NCBI RefSeq assembly: GCF_030445035.2
Contig: NC_080696.1
Location: 28,471,661-28,535,660, forward strand
From: Dasypus novemcinctus
Lineage: Eukaryota; Chordata; Mammalia; Cingulata; Dasypodidae
Reading direction: 5' to 3'
DNA length: 64,000 nucleotides
The notes under the pieces are model-generated. The model was not told the DNA's origin and ran no database searches. It saw nothing but the letters and a program-made list of their open reading frames with translations. The position numbers and the translations under genes were made by a program. This document shows positions 34,604 through 48,422 of the stretch, piece after piece (position 1 is the stretch's first letter; each line of letters begins with the position of its first letter).

Positions 34604-34618
34604 TTCCCTTTTTGTTTT
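34604..34618 (-). promoter_or_regulatory. ERV-C polypurine tract
   Basis: On the minus strand an AAAACAAAAAGGGAA run ends at the LTR. A second copy of this stretch at about 35023-35036 is the target duplication of the intervening SINE. Confidence 0.7.
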
Positions 34619-34621
34619 GTT

Positions 34622-35022
34622 TGTTTAGTTATTTATTTCTCTCCCCTTCCCCCACCCCATTGTCTGTTCTCAGTGTCTATTTGCTGCATCTTCTTTGTCC
34701 ACTTCTGTTGTTGTCAGTGGCATCAGGAATCTGTGTTTCTTTTTGTTGTGTCATCTTGTTGTGTCAGCTCTCCATGTGTGTGGCACCATTTCTGGGCAGG
34801 CTGTACTTTCTTTCACGCTGGGCGGCTCTCCTTATGGGGTGCACTCCTTGCACATGGGGCTGCCCTATGTGGGGGATACCCCTGCATGGCACGGCACTCC
34901 TTGCACACATCAGCACTGCACATGGGCCAGCTCCACACGGGTCAAGGAGGCCCGGGACTTGAACTGCAGACCTCCCATGTAGTAGACGGACACCCTAACC
35001 AGTGGACCAAGTCCACCTCCCC
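34622..35022 (-). mobile_element. DAS-type tRNA-derived SINE in ERV-C
   Basis: Full-length copy on the minus strand with box B (GTTCAAGTCCC on that strand) and the usual body. The polypurine-tract sequence is duplicated on both sides. Confidence 0.9.
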
Positions 35023-35039
35023 CCCCTTTTGTTTTACTT

Positions 35040-36420
35040 GAGGTGACCATGCCTGTCTTAGGTTGCCCTCCTCTCGAAAGTCTTACTCATCATTGACTAC
35101 CCGCCAAGCTCTTTGACTTGGAGAGATTATTGAAGTGCTTTGGCTAGCACCAGATTATTTGCATGTCCCATGGCTGTTACAGTTTGCAATTTTCTTTGAA
35201 AGCACTGTCCAGCACAGGCAAGAATCATGAGCAATAGAACAAATATGTTTAACCCTATTCCTAAAGCTGACAGGAAATGCTGTGCTTTCCACCAATTAAC
35301 TGGGTTAAATTTTGTAATATGTGAAATCATATCTGAGAAAATATCCTTATCATTTGCTACATGAATTTGATTATGAGACATCTCTAATATTTTCCTTTGT
35401 AATTCAATTATTTCCAGAGAGATATTACTTTTATGGCCTAATAAATGATTCTTACTTTTCCCATACTATATTTGATGTATTATATGCAAGCAGAGTTAAA
35501 CAGAAATTACTTTCATTCCAACCACATCTCAACCCCCTTAACAAATTCAAATTATAAAATTGATTTCTAATATGTTACATAGCTGATTTCAAATCATTAA
35601 CTCAATTATTTAACTGCCCAGAATCTATATGCTCTTGACTATGGCACAAATCACTACCATTTTTATGCCAGTTATGTACATATTGTTCTGTTCATACTTT
35701 CATGTAAAGTTATTACAGCAATAGCAGCAACTGTAATGATACCAGTCATCCCCAAAATGCTTATAATAAGCAGTCAAAGAAAGCATCTAGTCCATTTCAA
35801 GAATTCTTTTGCCATATGTAGCAATAACTGACTTTCAGGAAATGACTGCCAAATTCCACATCATTCTCACAGGTATCCAGATGCCTTTTCTTCTTCTGGC
35901 CATCACTATATTTTCTTCATTGATATTCACCTTTACAGTGGAGCCAATTTTTCCTTTTCTCAGGTTTCAGTGGTAGGGCCCTGGATCTTTACAAAGGCAT
36001 CTGTGTCAACAGTCCTAAAAGGGGTGTTAGTGGAGTGGGCAGGGACATGACAGCCACCTGTTACTACTAGCAGGTATCCCAGGTGCTTTTTCATAATCTG
36101 AGGGTGAATTACCACAGTCCATCATTTCTGTCTTGCTTTTAGTATTTGCAATCCACCCCTGGATAGGGATGGCAGTCTTTAGAGTAACCAGACACTATTG
36201 GTTTAAATCTTTCACTTTTAGCAGGACCTCCCATGCTGCACACAATTGCTTTTTTATATTGCACTTTTGGTCTCTTTCCAGAATTGTGATTAAAATCCAA
36301 GGGATACTTGTTTAGAATTTTGCTTTTGCCACAAACTCCATCCAAAGCCAATATTGGTGCTTGCCACGTCCAATTCATAGGCTAAGTTAATGTCCACAGT
36401 TTACTTTCCTTTTATTATTA
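35040..36420 (-). pseudogene. env: ERV-C env remnant
   Basis: At 35381-35127 the minus strand encodes the end of a transmembrane subunit closely related to that of ERV-B. It has NQIHVANDKDIFSDMISHIT, then NPVNWWKAQHFLSALGIGL and a hydrophobic anchor. Further broken pieces extend toward 35900. A frame at 36378-36139 (MNWTWQAPILALDGVCGKSK) may belong to the surface subunit, but I could not place it. Frames are broken throughout. Confidence 0.7.
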
Positions 36421-36949
36421 TTTAAAGCAGCTTGCTGGAGGTTTTCCTACTTCCATGAAGGACTTTTCCCTATTAATACATACAATGGTTGTAATATTTG
36501 AGCTAGGTGAGGGATGAAAGATTTTCAGTATTTCAACCATATTACAAACTACATTAACATGAGAAAACATTGTACTTTATCAATTACAGCAGAGGTTATA
36601 GTTTTGTTTTGCCCAACTAAACAATATTGAAGAATTCATTAGAGGAGCAGGGACCTCACAGTCCACCCCAACTGTCTGCCCACCCCAGGCTCTCAAGATA
36701 AGATACCATTGTTTCTGCTGTTTCTTTTAATTTTGAAAAAAGGATTACTTATTAACATAATGTCATCAGTAGCATTTTTTAGCCACAGATTTCTTCTGCA
36801 CAGCCAGATTCTTTTCCACAAGGCCAGGGCAGATGGTTGGGCTATATACACAGCCTTGGGGAGGCACTGCAAAAGTCTATTTTTGACTTTTCTACAGTAG
36901 GTAGGAGAATGCAGGCTGGCTTGACTTGCCTAAGGGAATACTAAAGAAA
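36421..36949 (-). other. unassigned ERV-C internal sequence
   Basis: It lies between the env remnant and the non-coding module. No readable domain; possibly decayed env or pol. Confidence 0.4.
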
Positions 36950-39290
36950 GTCTTAGCACATTTTAAAACAAAGTGATAGTGGCATAGTTGGATATTAATT
37001 TTTTGCAACAAGCTAGCAATATTTGGTAGAGCTCCATACTACAATGGTATTACTGCAATTTATGATAAGAAGTTGTTTCTATGACACACACCTTTTTATA
37101 TTAATTAAAGCCATAATTAATCATATTGTACTTTTGTTTAGTATTATGTTGAAATATTGGTAGATTTATACACTCTTAAGCATTCATATGAACGTTTTAG
37201 TTAACAGGGTTTAAAAATCTGGTTAATTTTATAACACTTTTAAACACCTTCCATTCAATTTATAACATATTAAATGAACTCAACTATTTAATTTTTCTTT
37301 CAAGGTAAAAAAACAAATCTCTTGTAATTAGTTTGGAATAAAAAGCTACTTTTCAGGATTTGATTTTGAGAAAGCAGGTTTAAAAATTAATTTCCTTTAA
37401 AAGAGATGAGACCTTTTTTTCTTTGAACACTGAGGAAATGATGAGGTTAAAGCACAAGAAGCTATTTTGATAAAACAGACTTTCTCTGTATACTGATTAT
37501 TCAAGATGAAAACTTTTTATAAACTTTTACCAAAACAGGCTAATGATTTGAGAGACTTTGAGAAAGAAGAAAATTTTAACTTTGCATTAGTATACTTCTT
37601 GATACTAAACTATTTAAAACTTTATAGACAGACCCATCAAATCTTCCTTAACTTTAACCATAAAAATTTATTTTCCATTAACCTTCTACACTTTCAGTAT
37701 TCATTCAGGTTTTGTCACACATTTTTTCTTTCTTAATAATCATTTTTCTTAGGACAAAATCATCTCCTGTTTCCTTAACAATAAAAACACATTCTGTATA
37801 TCCCACATACATAAGTTACCAAAACAATTTTGGAAACTTTTCAGGCAACCTTTTTCCAAAATATAATTACTATCAACACTAAACAAACGTGTTAAAATAA
37901 TGAACTTTTCTTCATTTTAAATACTTAGTAGCATGTAATACCAGAAATAGTCTTTTAGAAGCAGGTTGGCAGGGGAGGCTGGCTGCCAACAAGTTTTCTT
38001 GTTACAAAATTACCTTTTATTATTATTATTATTATCAATTCAGGTTTTGTTTAATCATGACTTTTTGCAATTATCCATTTAAGTACCTTAATTTAAACAA
38101 TGCTTTGTTAAAATTCTTATAATTATTTGTAACCATATAGACTATAATTATATTATTTTAAGACAAATTTTACCTTCACAGGACACATTCCCTTACCCAA
38201 AGTTACTACAATACCCTTTATAACTTAACACATGCATTCAAGTTCTGTTCTGCATATGTTCTTTCTGACTTTATGAAGACCAGCTGTCTTATTTTAGGAT
38301 AAAATACACTTTTTTAAACAAATGTATCAAATTTTAGTTAGCACTTCTACAAAGTTTTACTTTTCAAAATATTTATTCAAGTTTTACATCCTTTATTTTG
38401 TGAATAAAAATAAACTATTCATTTAAACTTAGGCAAGAACCATTTTTTTTATGAAGAGACATAGTAATTTCATTAATTAAGACTTACTTTTTTATCATTG
38501 TAGAGATCCCATTAACATTTAAACTTAAGTATTAATATAAGCACTTATTTAATTTTTGGCCATTTGAATAGAACTCTTAGAAATTTTTATTTATTAATTT
38601 ATATCACCATCCAGAGGTATCAAAACATAAACTGACATTGAACAAACAAACACAAAACAATCACAACACATTAATAGGAACATACAGTTTACAATTGACT
38701 CATAATTCTTACTTTCTTACTTTTTTGGTATAGCAGTTTTTAAGTTCTCCATCATAGCACATCTTAGATTTTACTGTTTTTAAGATTTTTTCTGGAATCC
38801 GTGTTGCCTGTAACATGCAAGCTTGTGCTTGGAAACATTTTTATTAGTTATGAGCAATCAGTTAAGATAATTTGAGCAGCATAAATGTAGTTAAGCTCTT
38901 ATTTAGCAGTTTAGAACAGACATTTCTTGGATTACTACTCTGTAAGACTATACTGAGACTTGAAGTTCAGGAGTAAACTATTGATTTAAAACCAAAAATT
39001 CCTTTTAACACCTTGATAAAAATTTTGTACTAGTTTTATTATTTTGGTTAAATAGGCCCAATCAGAATTAGCATGGAAACAAAACAGAACACTAATGTTG
39101 CTATGTTTATCTCCTTTTCCAAGAGTTTAATTCTGTTAACACCCACTAGCCCACAACTACATTATTATGTAGACAGCAGGGGTTTACAGAGTTGCAGCCA
39201 GAATAATTTCCTTATCTTAGTTAACACTTTAACAGAGAGTTTTCTTACAAGCCTGATTTCACTAAAAAGGACTTTATTTAGTATTTTTAC
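36950..39290 (-). other. shared non-coding module (ERV-C copy, longest)
   Basis: AT-rich, about 2.3 kb, no coding similarity. Its first part (39290-38440, minus) matches ERV-A 9961-10798. Its middle part (38230-37420) matches the right end of the window (63390-64000, plus). Shared landmarks with the latter include AAAATTTGTCTTAA, AAAGCATTGTTTAAATTAAG, TTTCTGGTATTACATGCTAC and AATGAATACTGAAAGTGTAG. The exact right-hand limit is unclear. Confidence 0.8.
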
Positions 39291-39489
39291 CTGTTTTAAA
39301 TTTTCCCATACTTTAAAAGGTATTGGTTCATGATGGAACTCAGCACCTCCTTGAGGATTATTAGCATCTGATGGAGTTGGTCATGATATAACCAGAAAAG
39401 CTGATAAGAATTGCATGGCCTCCAGATCCCCTTGTCAAGATCCTTGCAATAAACAGTATATGAAGGTTGTTTGAGGAGTGAGGTTGGAA
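39291..39489 (-). pseudogene. gag: ERV-C gag, distal piece (start of capsid)
   Basis: In a broken frame the minus strand reads NNPQGGAEFHHEPIPF, then KVWENLKQ, the same capsid start as in ERV-A and ERV-B. It then enters the module at 39290. It is separated from the proximal piece at 51324 by the L1. Confidence 0.75.
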
Positions 39490-39503
39490 ACAACTATCTT
39501 TTT
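39490..39503. repeat. L1 target site duplication, left copy
   Basis: ACAACTATCTTTTT, repeated at 51310-51323. On the plus strand the right copy ends TTTTT followed by AACAT, the expected L1 endonuclease cut (TTTT/AA type). Confidence 0.9.
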
Positions 39504-42488
39504 TTTTTTTTATCATACAGCATTGGTTTATTTTTTTGTCTTTATTTTTTTAATGTTACATTAAAAAAAATGAGGTCCCCATATACCCCCCACCCCCTCA
39601 GCCCACTCCATCCCCCCATAGGAACAATCTCCTCCATCATCATGAGACATTCATTGCATTTGGTGAATACATCTCTGAGCACTGCTGCAACTCATGGTCA
39701 AAGGTCCACATCATAGCCCACACTCAAACACTTCCCATTCAGTAGGCCATGGGAGGACATACAATGTCTGGTAACTGTCCCTGCAGCATCACCCAGAACA
39801 ACTCCAAGTCCTGAAAATGCCTACACATCTCATCTCTTCCTCCCATTCCCCACACCCAGCAGCCACCATGGCCACTTTCTCCACACCAATGCCACATTTT
39901 CTTAGATTACTAATCACGATAGTTCAGGAATAGAATATCAGTAAGTCCATTCTAATCCATATTCTATTCCTGCATCCTGTAGACCTTGGAATGGTTGTGC
40001 CCACTACACATCTATATCCAGAGGGGGCTTAGATTCCACATGGGTGCTGGATGTAATCCTCCTGCTTTCAGTTGTAGGCACTCTTGACTCCATGGTGTGT
40101 GGTTGACCTTCTTCAACTCCATGTTAGCTGAGTGGGGTAAGTCCAATAAACCAGACTGTAGGAGCTGAAGTCTGTTGAGGCTCAGGGCCTGGCTATCATA
40201 TGGTCAGTCCAGAGATTCAGATCCCCTGGGTATATTTTAAACCCCAGCATCAACTACAGTTCTAGTAAAAGTAACAGGAGAGGCTTGTGAAAAAAGATCA
40301 CATCTGAGTCCAGCTCCATCACACAGAAACACAAACTCCAAAAAAGGGCCAACTGACATGGCACTGAACTCCATCTGCCATGACCATAGAACCTGTGGGT
40401 CTCTGTAGCCCTCAGAAGAACCAGTACCCGGTGTTGTATCTACTTTGTCTCTGGGACTCTGCTGAGGTGTGCATAAAGGCAAACCCTCTGATAACCTCCC
40501 AGCTCTTTTTTGGAGACTCATAGCCATATAAGCTCACTTGTCCTTTCCATTTCCCCCTTGATTCAGGTCAAAAAGCATTTTTAACTCCTGGTATTATATG
40601 TAGACTGAGATATTCTGCTGGTCCGAGTTGACCCTTTTATTCAAGGTCATTTTCTAGTTATATCATCAGCTGGTACTTGGTAGTAATCTCTCGACACCAG
40701 GGAGGCTTATCCCCGAGAGTCATGTCCCATGCTGGGGGCAAGGCAATGCATTTACATGCTGATTTTGGCTTCAAGACTGGCCACATTTGAGCAACATGGA
40801 GGCTCTCAGGAGGTAACTCTTAGGCACCCTGCAGTTCTAGGCCTTGTTCTTATTTCAGGTGCACAGGCTCATAAGCATAGTCATTAGTATCAAGGGCTCA
40901 TTGTTGGACCTCCATTCTTTTTTGGTCTTTGCCGTTGCACTTGGGGGATTGTTGCTGTTCCTTTAGGGATTGTGATAGAGCTCCCCTGGCTAGTAACTCA
41001 GCACATCCACAGTTGTTTTTAATCATATCCACTATGAAAATATCCAAACATTTTTATGTACCCTGGATATATGCCCTGTAGAACTCCCTGCCAACCATGT
41101 GTCCCCTGTCAATCACATCCCACACCAGTATTTCTCTGCTGCCATTGTTGAACTTCTCTGTGATCCAAAGCTTCCTGAAAAGTGAAGCCCAATATATTGC
41201 CAGGTTGCCTTAATAGTAAAATGGAATATAGAAATGAGCTTAAAGGATAGATATAGAATACATATTAATTTGGAAAAATTATGGTAAAAATAAATTGGGG
41301 TATCAAAAAATTTAAAAATGCAAAAGCTTTGTTTTTGATGTTTTGCCTTCCATCACTGCAATAAGTGTTGTCCTGTATGCAAATTGTCAAGGCAACTACT
41401 TCCATCATTTCCTCAGTGTCTATGTCCTAACTTTTTGTTTTCTTTTTTCTAATTATTAAGCTTATCTTCACAAGAGTTTTAGATCACAGTAATTCATATA
41501 TACAATATACAGTTCTCTCACATAGCCAACATAAAACCTTTTCCCTTCCACAGCAATAATCTTTTTACATATTCATACTATATTTACTGAAACTGATGTA
41601 CAGATATTGAGTCAATAGCTTTCAAACAAGGTAACATCTGTGTTTTCATTGTGGTTTATATTTTAGATGATACAATTTTCTAAATTTTTAGTTATCTTAT
41701 GTTTTACATTATGGTTTACATTTTAGTCCCTATATATTTTTGGTGTAATTTTACATGTCTTATATCCATCCTTGCATACTCTTGTGAAACAATTCTATTG
41801 CCCACACAGTTACATTGGTTCCATCTATTCAATACCTCTTCCCCCTCCCCTCAGGGCCCACAGTGACAGTCAATCTTCATTGCTTGAAGGGCCATGTTCA
41901 GAGATACTTGCAATAGTGTTGAGGGCTTGACATGCTAAACTCCTCTAATGCCCTGGGAACCACCATTTCTCTTGAGAGATACAGTTCCCTCTATTTGATG
42001 GCCTCAGTCCTCCCCAGCATGTGGGTATACCTTCACTCTCATTATATGGGTCCCTATCCAATGATATAACCCACTATGGCAAAATGAGCATTCACATATT
42101 CCCTAGGAGCCTGTCCTGTGTCAGATTATCCCCTTTAAGCATCTTGAAGGTAACTTTCCTTATTATATTTTTGAAAAGGTTTTCTCAGCATTACTCTCAA
42201 CCAAATACTTGACAATCTCCTATGTTCGTATGTTTCCCCACCCTCCCCCCAATTTCTTGGGCAATACTACCCATCCTCCCATCCCTAAACCCCCTCAAGA
42301 CTACAAAGCCCCACCCAAAGGTTAACACTATGCCCCCATTTTATCCCTTCCTTGTACAAATACTTACCCCCAGCTTATCATAGATTTCACCCATGTATGT
42401 GTGAGCTCGCAACCTTCCTCTACCCCCCAATTTCCTGTAAGCCTATCACCCAGGCTCTAGCTCTCTGAGGCAGCTTGGTTTACTTATT
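39504..42488 (-). other. 3' UTR of the nested L1
   Basis: About 3 kb between the ORF2 stop and the A-tail, colinear with 2595-5695. A short C-rich stretch (CCCCCCACCCCCTCAGCCC) lies near the tail. Confidence 0.75.
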
Positions 42489-45400
42489 TCATACCATTGA
42501 GGTCATGTAGTATTTGTCCTTCAATGTCTGGGCTGCTTCACTCAAAATAAGGTTCTCAAGATTCATCAATGTTATCATGTGTGTTTGTAGTGTATTTGCT
42601 TTTAAAGCCGAGTAGTATTCCATTGTATGTGTATACCACATTTTATTTATCCATTCATCTGTTGATGGGCATTTGGGTTGATTCCAACTTTTGGCAATAG
42701 TGAACAATGCTGCTATGAAGATTGGTGTGCATATATCAGTTTTTGTCCTTGTTTTCAGTTCTATTGGGTATATCCCCAGCAGTGGAATTGCTAGGTCATA
42801 TGGCAAATCTATGGCGAGTTTTTTAAGAAACTGACAAACTGTCCTCCAGAATGGTTGGGTCCTTCTGCATTCCCACCAAAAGTGGATGAGTGTTCCCATT
42901 CCTCCACATCCTCTCCAGCATTTGCAGTCTTCTGTTTTTTTCATAGCGCCAATCTTACGGGAATAAGATGGTATCTCATTGTAGTTTTGATGTGCATTTC
43001 CCTGATAGCTAGAGATTTGGAGAATTTTTTCATGTGCTTTTCAGCCATTTGTATTTCTTCTTTGGAGAAGTGTCTGTTTAAATCTTTTCCCCATTTTTAA
43101 AATGAGTTGTTTATCTTTTTATTTTCAAGATATAGGAGTTCTTTATATATGCAGGGTATAAGTCTCCTATCAGATATACGGTTACCAAATATTTTCTCCC
43201 ATTGTGTAGGCTCTCTTTTCACTTTCTTGACAAACTCCTTTGAGGTGCAGAAGGCTTTAATTTTGAGGAGGTCCCATTTATCTATTTGTTCTTTTGCTGC
43301 TCATGCTTTTGGTGTGAAGTTCATGAAGCCATTTCCTATTACAAGATCTTGTATATGTTTCCCTACACTGCTTTCCAAAGTCTTTATGGTCTTGGCTCTT
43401 ATATTTAGGTCTTTGATCCATTTTGAGTTGATTTTTGTATAAGGTGTGAGATGGTAATCCTCTTTCATTCTTTTACATATGGATATCCAGTTCTCCAGGC
43501 ACCATTTTTTGAATAGGCCATTCTTTCCCAGTTGAGAGGGTTTGGTGGCTTTATTGAATATTATATGACTATATATATGAGGATGTCTATCAGCTCTCAG
43601 TTCAGTTCCATTGGTCTGTGTGTCTCTCCTTGTGCCAATACCATGCTTTTTTCTCTACTATAGCTTTGTAGTATGTTTTGAAGTCAGGTAGTGTGATTCC
43701 TCCAATTTCGTTTTTCTTTTTTCTTTTTTTTTATTTCAAGATACTTTTATTTTTAAAACAGGTCACAACATTAAGCTTTTGGCCCATTCTGCGGTTATAC
43801 AAGCTACAAATGCTTGCTCAGCAGGTGAGAGGCATCCCTTAGAAATATGTCTGAAAGTGAATAAAAATCCATATAAAACAAAATAATCAAGTAGTTTCCA
43901 TAGGAACACAGATAAGTGTAACCCCATCTCCTAGTCTTCCTTATTGCTGTGTCTGTGCCGACCCTACTCTTAGAAGGACATTTCAAAACTAGCAGTAATT
44001 AAGTTAAATGATCCCCCCCCCAAATCCCTCCATTCAAGGTAAACTCACAGTTAGCAGCTACAAAAAATGGTATTTACACATTAATACTAGCTGGAGCACA
44101 AGTGGCCGGGTGGTGCTTCATCCCACTTTCCCAAGCACAGGAAAAAGGCAGAGCACTGGCGTCTTGCTCCTCTACTTCGGGTGGAAACCCCTGGCTCTCT
44201 ATTTGTTGCATGACTTGCCATGCAGACCCTGGCATCACATAGTAGATGGTTGGCCTCTGGAACCCATTGAAAGTAGAAGCAGTAGCCACAGTGTAAGCCC
44301 CCAGCATCCAGTGAAACAGCATCCAGTCGCCCACGTGCATTTCCGGCAGGCCACAGTGCTCAACGATCCGATCAAGGCCATCACACGTGGGTCCCCATAT
44401 GCTAGATGAGTAATACTTCTCATCTGGTTTGCATCTCTTCTGCAGAAGAGGCTTTACATGCTCATGATCATAAAGGATACAATTAAATGATCCATATACT
44501 CCATCATTCACATAATACATAAAGGTTTGTTCACTCGATTCATCTTCATCATCAGAGCCTGTCTCTTCCTTAAATACAATTTATTTTGGCAATGATATTC
44601 ACTGCAAGTGTGAAAGATGAAGCAACATAAATATCAGCCTGGTTCAGCTATGATTCTCACTCCAGAATCTAATGGGAAATACTTGTCTAATGCTGGATTA
44701 ATGACACTGGTTATCTCTTCAAATTTAAGCTTCACGTCATCAGATCTGGGAAAGCCATCACCAATATCAAGCAGATACATGCTGAAACCAACCTCAGCTC
44801 CCATGTCAAAGACACAGCGGGCATCATAGATGGCCTGCACAAAAGTTTCAGTATCAGTATAGCCACTTCCCACATGGAAGCTGACATCAATGACATTAAT
44901 ATCGAGCTCTTTAGCCCATTCCAAAAGAACCCTGCTGGTTTTGTTTGTGGCTCCAAATTTAACACTGAGGTGGCAGACTGCTTTGGAGTCATCAGTGGCA
45001 ATCCACAAAACCAACTTTTGCCTTTGGATATGCCCTGGCCACTTTCATCAACTCAACCTCGCTGTCAAAAGTCATCATCTCAACTCCATTATTGGCGGCA
45101 TACTTAATTTGAGACACTTGTTTACAAGGGTTTGCATAGATTATCCTCTCTGGCGGCACCCCGAGACTCTGCACCAACTGGATTTCAGTCTTGCTAGCAC
45201 AATCAAATCCTGTTCCTATGGAAGCCAGGGTCTTCACTATGACTTTACTGTCATTACATTTGACTACAAAGAATGGGGTGACACGAGGAAGAACTTTTAA
45301 CCATCTCAGATGTTTCTTTAGAATGTCTCCAAGGTCCACAACATAGAAGGCATCTTTATCATCATCAGAAGAAACTTCATTAATTTTTTGGCCCAGAATG

Positions 45401-48349
45401 TCCTTGGCAGTAAAACCTTCATCAGGAAATGGCAGTCAAACTCCTCATTACTGAAGTTGTTCATGGTTTCTTGATGTTCCACTGAAACACAACAAAATGG
45501 AAAACTAAGAGACAGAATTTAAAGAGATTTCTTTCAACTTTTCAGGAAGGCAATTCTCCAGGAATTCCAAATCTTGCTGAATTATAAGACTTGTGCCCTT
45601 GATGCAGCAGTGGAAATGTTCTCCTAGCACTTGGGCACCGGGGCCACACCCCGAGGAGGTCCTGCAGCCCGCAATGCTGCACCACCGCCGCCCGCCTCGC
45701 TCCCTCCCGCTGGAGGACTGCTGGCCCAAGGAGGCACCAGAACTGCTGCCAGAGGGTGGTTGGTGGCAGAGCTGCAGAGGCCTGACTTATTTTTCTTTTT
45801 CAATATGTCTTTAGCTATTCAGGGCCTCTTTCCTTTCCAAATAAATTTCATAGTTAGTTTTTCTAGTTCCTTAAAGAAGGCTGTGTTGATTTTTATCGGG
45901 ATTGCATTGAATGTGTAGATCAGTTTTGGTAGGATAGACATCTTGATAATATTTAGTCTTCCTATCCATGAACAGGGAATATTCTTCCATTTATTTAGGT
46001 CTTCTTTGATTTCCTTGAACAGTCTTGTGTAGTTCTCTGTGTATAAGTTTTTCACATCTTTAGTTAAATTTATTCCCAGATATTTGATTTTTTTAATTTA
46101 CTATTGTAAATGATATTTGTTTCTTGTTTTCCTCCTGAGCTTGCTCATTATTTGTATATAGAAATGCTACTGATTTTTGTGCATTCATCTTATAACCTGC
46201 AACTTCACTAAACTCATTTATGAGTTCTAGAAGCCTTGTTGTAGACCTCTTAGGGTTTTCTATGTATAGGATCACGTCATCCACAAATAATGAAATTTTG
46301 ACTTCTTCCTTTCCAATTTGAATGCCTTTTGTATCTGCTTCTTGCCTCAGTGCTCGAGCAAGTACTTCTAACACAATGTTAAATAGAAGGGGTGAGAGTA
46401 GGCATCCTTGTCTTGTTTCTGATCTTAGAGGGAAGGATTTTAGGATTTCACCATTGTAAAAGATGTTGGCTATGGGTTTTTCATATATACTCTTTATTAT
46501 GTTAAAAAAATTTCCTTGTATTCTGATCTTTTGCAGTGTTTTTATCAAGAAAGGGTGCTGTATTTTGTCCAATTCTTTTTCTGCATCTATAGATATAATC
46601 GTGATGTTTTTCCCTTTAATCTGCTTATATGGTGTATAACATTGATTGATTTGCTTATGTTGAACCTCCTTGCATACCCGGAATGAATCCCACTTGGTTA
46701 TGGTATATAATTTGCTTAATGTATTGTTGAATACAGTTAGCAACTATTTTGTTGAGGATTTTTGCATCTAGATTCATTAGAGAAATTGGTCTGTAATTTT
46801 CCTTTCTTGTAGTGTCTTTGTTTGGCTTTGGTACTAGGATAATGTTGGCATCATAGAAGGAGTTAGGTAATGTTCCTTCTGCTTCGATTTTTTGGAAGAG
46901 TTTCAGCAGGATTGGTGTTAGTTCTTTCTGGAATGTTTTGTAGAATTCACCAGTGAAGCCATCTGGCCCTGGGCTCTTCTTAGTTGGGAGGTTTTTAATG
47001 ACTGATTCTATCTCTTTACTTGTGATTGGCTTGTTGAGATCATCAATTTCTTCTTTCATCAATATAGGCTGCTTATGTGTTTCTAGGAATTTGTCCATTT
47101 CCTCTGAATTGTCATTTTTGTTGGAATATAGTTTTTCAAAGTATCCTCTCATGATAATCTTTATTTCTGTGCGGTCAGTGGTGACATCTCCCTTCTCATT
47201 TCTTATTTTGTGTATTTGCATCTTCTCTCTCTTTTTCTTTGTTAGTCTAGCTAAGGGTTTGTCAATTTTATTGATCTTCTCAAAGAACCAGCTTCTTGGT
47301 TTTGTTTATCTTTTCAAGTGCTTTCCTATTTTCTATTTCATTTAGTTCTGCTCTTATCTTTGTTCTTTCTTTCTTTCTTCTTCCTGTGGGGTTACTTTGT
47401 TGTTTTTTTACTAATTCCTCCAAATGTGCAGGTAGTTCTTCAATTTTTGCTCTTTCTTCTTTTTGGATGTATGAATTTATGGCTATAAATTTCCTTCTCA
47501 GTAATGCTTTTGCTGCATCCCATAAGTTTTGTATGTTGTGTTATCATTTTCATTAGTTTCAAGGTAGTTATTAATTTCTTTTGAGATTTCCTCTTTGACC
47601 CACTGTTTTTCTAAGAGCATGCTGTTTAATTTCCATATCTTGGTGTGAAATCTGGCTTCACTCCACTGTGGTCAGAGATATTATTTTTAATGATTTTGAT
47701 CTTTCTGAATTCACTGAGCCTTTCTTTGTGGCTAGCATATGGTCCATCTTGGAGAATGATCCATGTGCACTTGAGAAAAATGTATATCCTGCTGTATTCA
47801 GGTGTAATGATCTGTAAATGTCCATTAGATCCAACTCCTCTAATATACTGTTTAAAGTTTTTGTTTCTAGTGTTTCTCTTTTGAGATGTTCCATCCAAAG
47901 TTGATAGGGTGTATTAAAATCTCCCACTATAATTGTAGAGGCATCTACTCTTTCACTTAGTTTTTCCAGTGTTTCCCTCATGTATTTGGAGGTGCCCTTG
48001 TTAGGAGCATAAATATTTATGATTATTCGTTCTTCTTGAGAGATTGTTCCTTTCACTAATATGTAGTAGCCTTCTTTGTCTCTCACAATTTTTCACATTT
48101 AAAATCTATTTTGTCTGATATTAATATAGCTACTCCTGCATTTTTTGGTTATTGTTTGCTTGTAAGATTGTTTTCCAACCATTCACTTTCAACCTCCATG
48201 AATCCCTGGGTCTAAGATGTGTTTCTTGTAGACAGCATATAGATGGGTCATATTTCCTTATCCAATCTCCAAGTCTGAATCTTTTGATAAGTGAGTTTAA
48301 TCCATTGACATTCAGTGTTATTACTTTCAAGGAATTATTTATGTTAGCC
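42489..48349 (-). pseudogene. L1 ORF2, broken and interrupted by ODC1 retrocopy
   Basis: On the minus strand it starts near MANINNSLKVITLNVNGLNS (endonuclease domain), with CCLQETHLR and YTFFSSAHGSFSKMDHMLAT further on. The RT domain (47221-46093) contains [42 protein letters not shown] and [10 protein letters not shown], the last being the catalytic YADD/FADD-type motif with Val. ODC1 sequence interrupts it at 43722-45789. The C-terminus (42944-42489) has [20 protein letters not shown]. Several frameshifts separate the segments. Confidence 0.9.
43722..45789 (-). pseudogene. ODC1: processed ODC1 (ornithine decarboxylase) retrocopy
   Basis: Ornithine decarboxylase makes putrescine from ornithine with PLP. 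The copy keeps a GC-rich 5' UTR (45789-45465), an intronless coding region (ATG 45464, stop 44074), a 3' UTR with AATAAA and an A-tail, and TTTTTCTTTTT as target duplication (43711-43721 and 45790-45800). VVKCNDSK carries the PLP lysine, [11 protein letters not shown] includes the PLP-contact region, and WGPTCDGLD holds the catalytic cysteine. The glycine loop is altered (GDGFPRSDD). A frameshift follows codon 13, with others near 45010 and 44630, so it is a pseudogene. At about 1391 bases from start to stop it is the expected length for a 461-codon family member with small indels. Confidence 0.95.
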
Positions 48350-48422
48350 ATATTTTGATTGGACTTGTGTTTGTCATATTTTGTTTGTTTTTTTCCTTCT
48401 CTTTTTGTCTTTTTTGTTGCTC

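Noticed and set aside
44008..45300. Plus-strand open frames over the ODC1 copy
   Set aside because: Antisense shadows of the minus-strand ODC1 reading frame.
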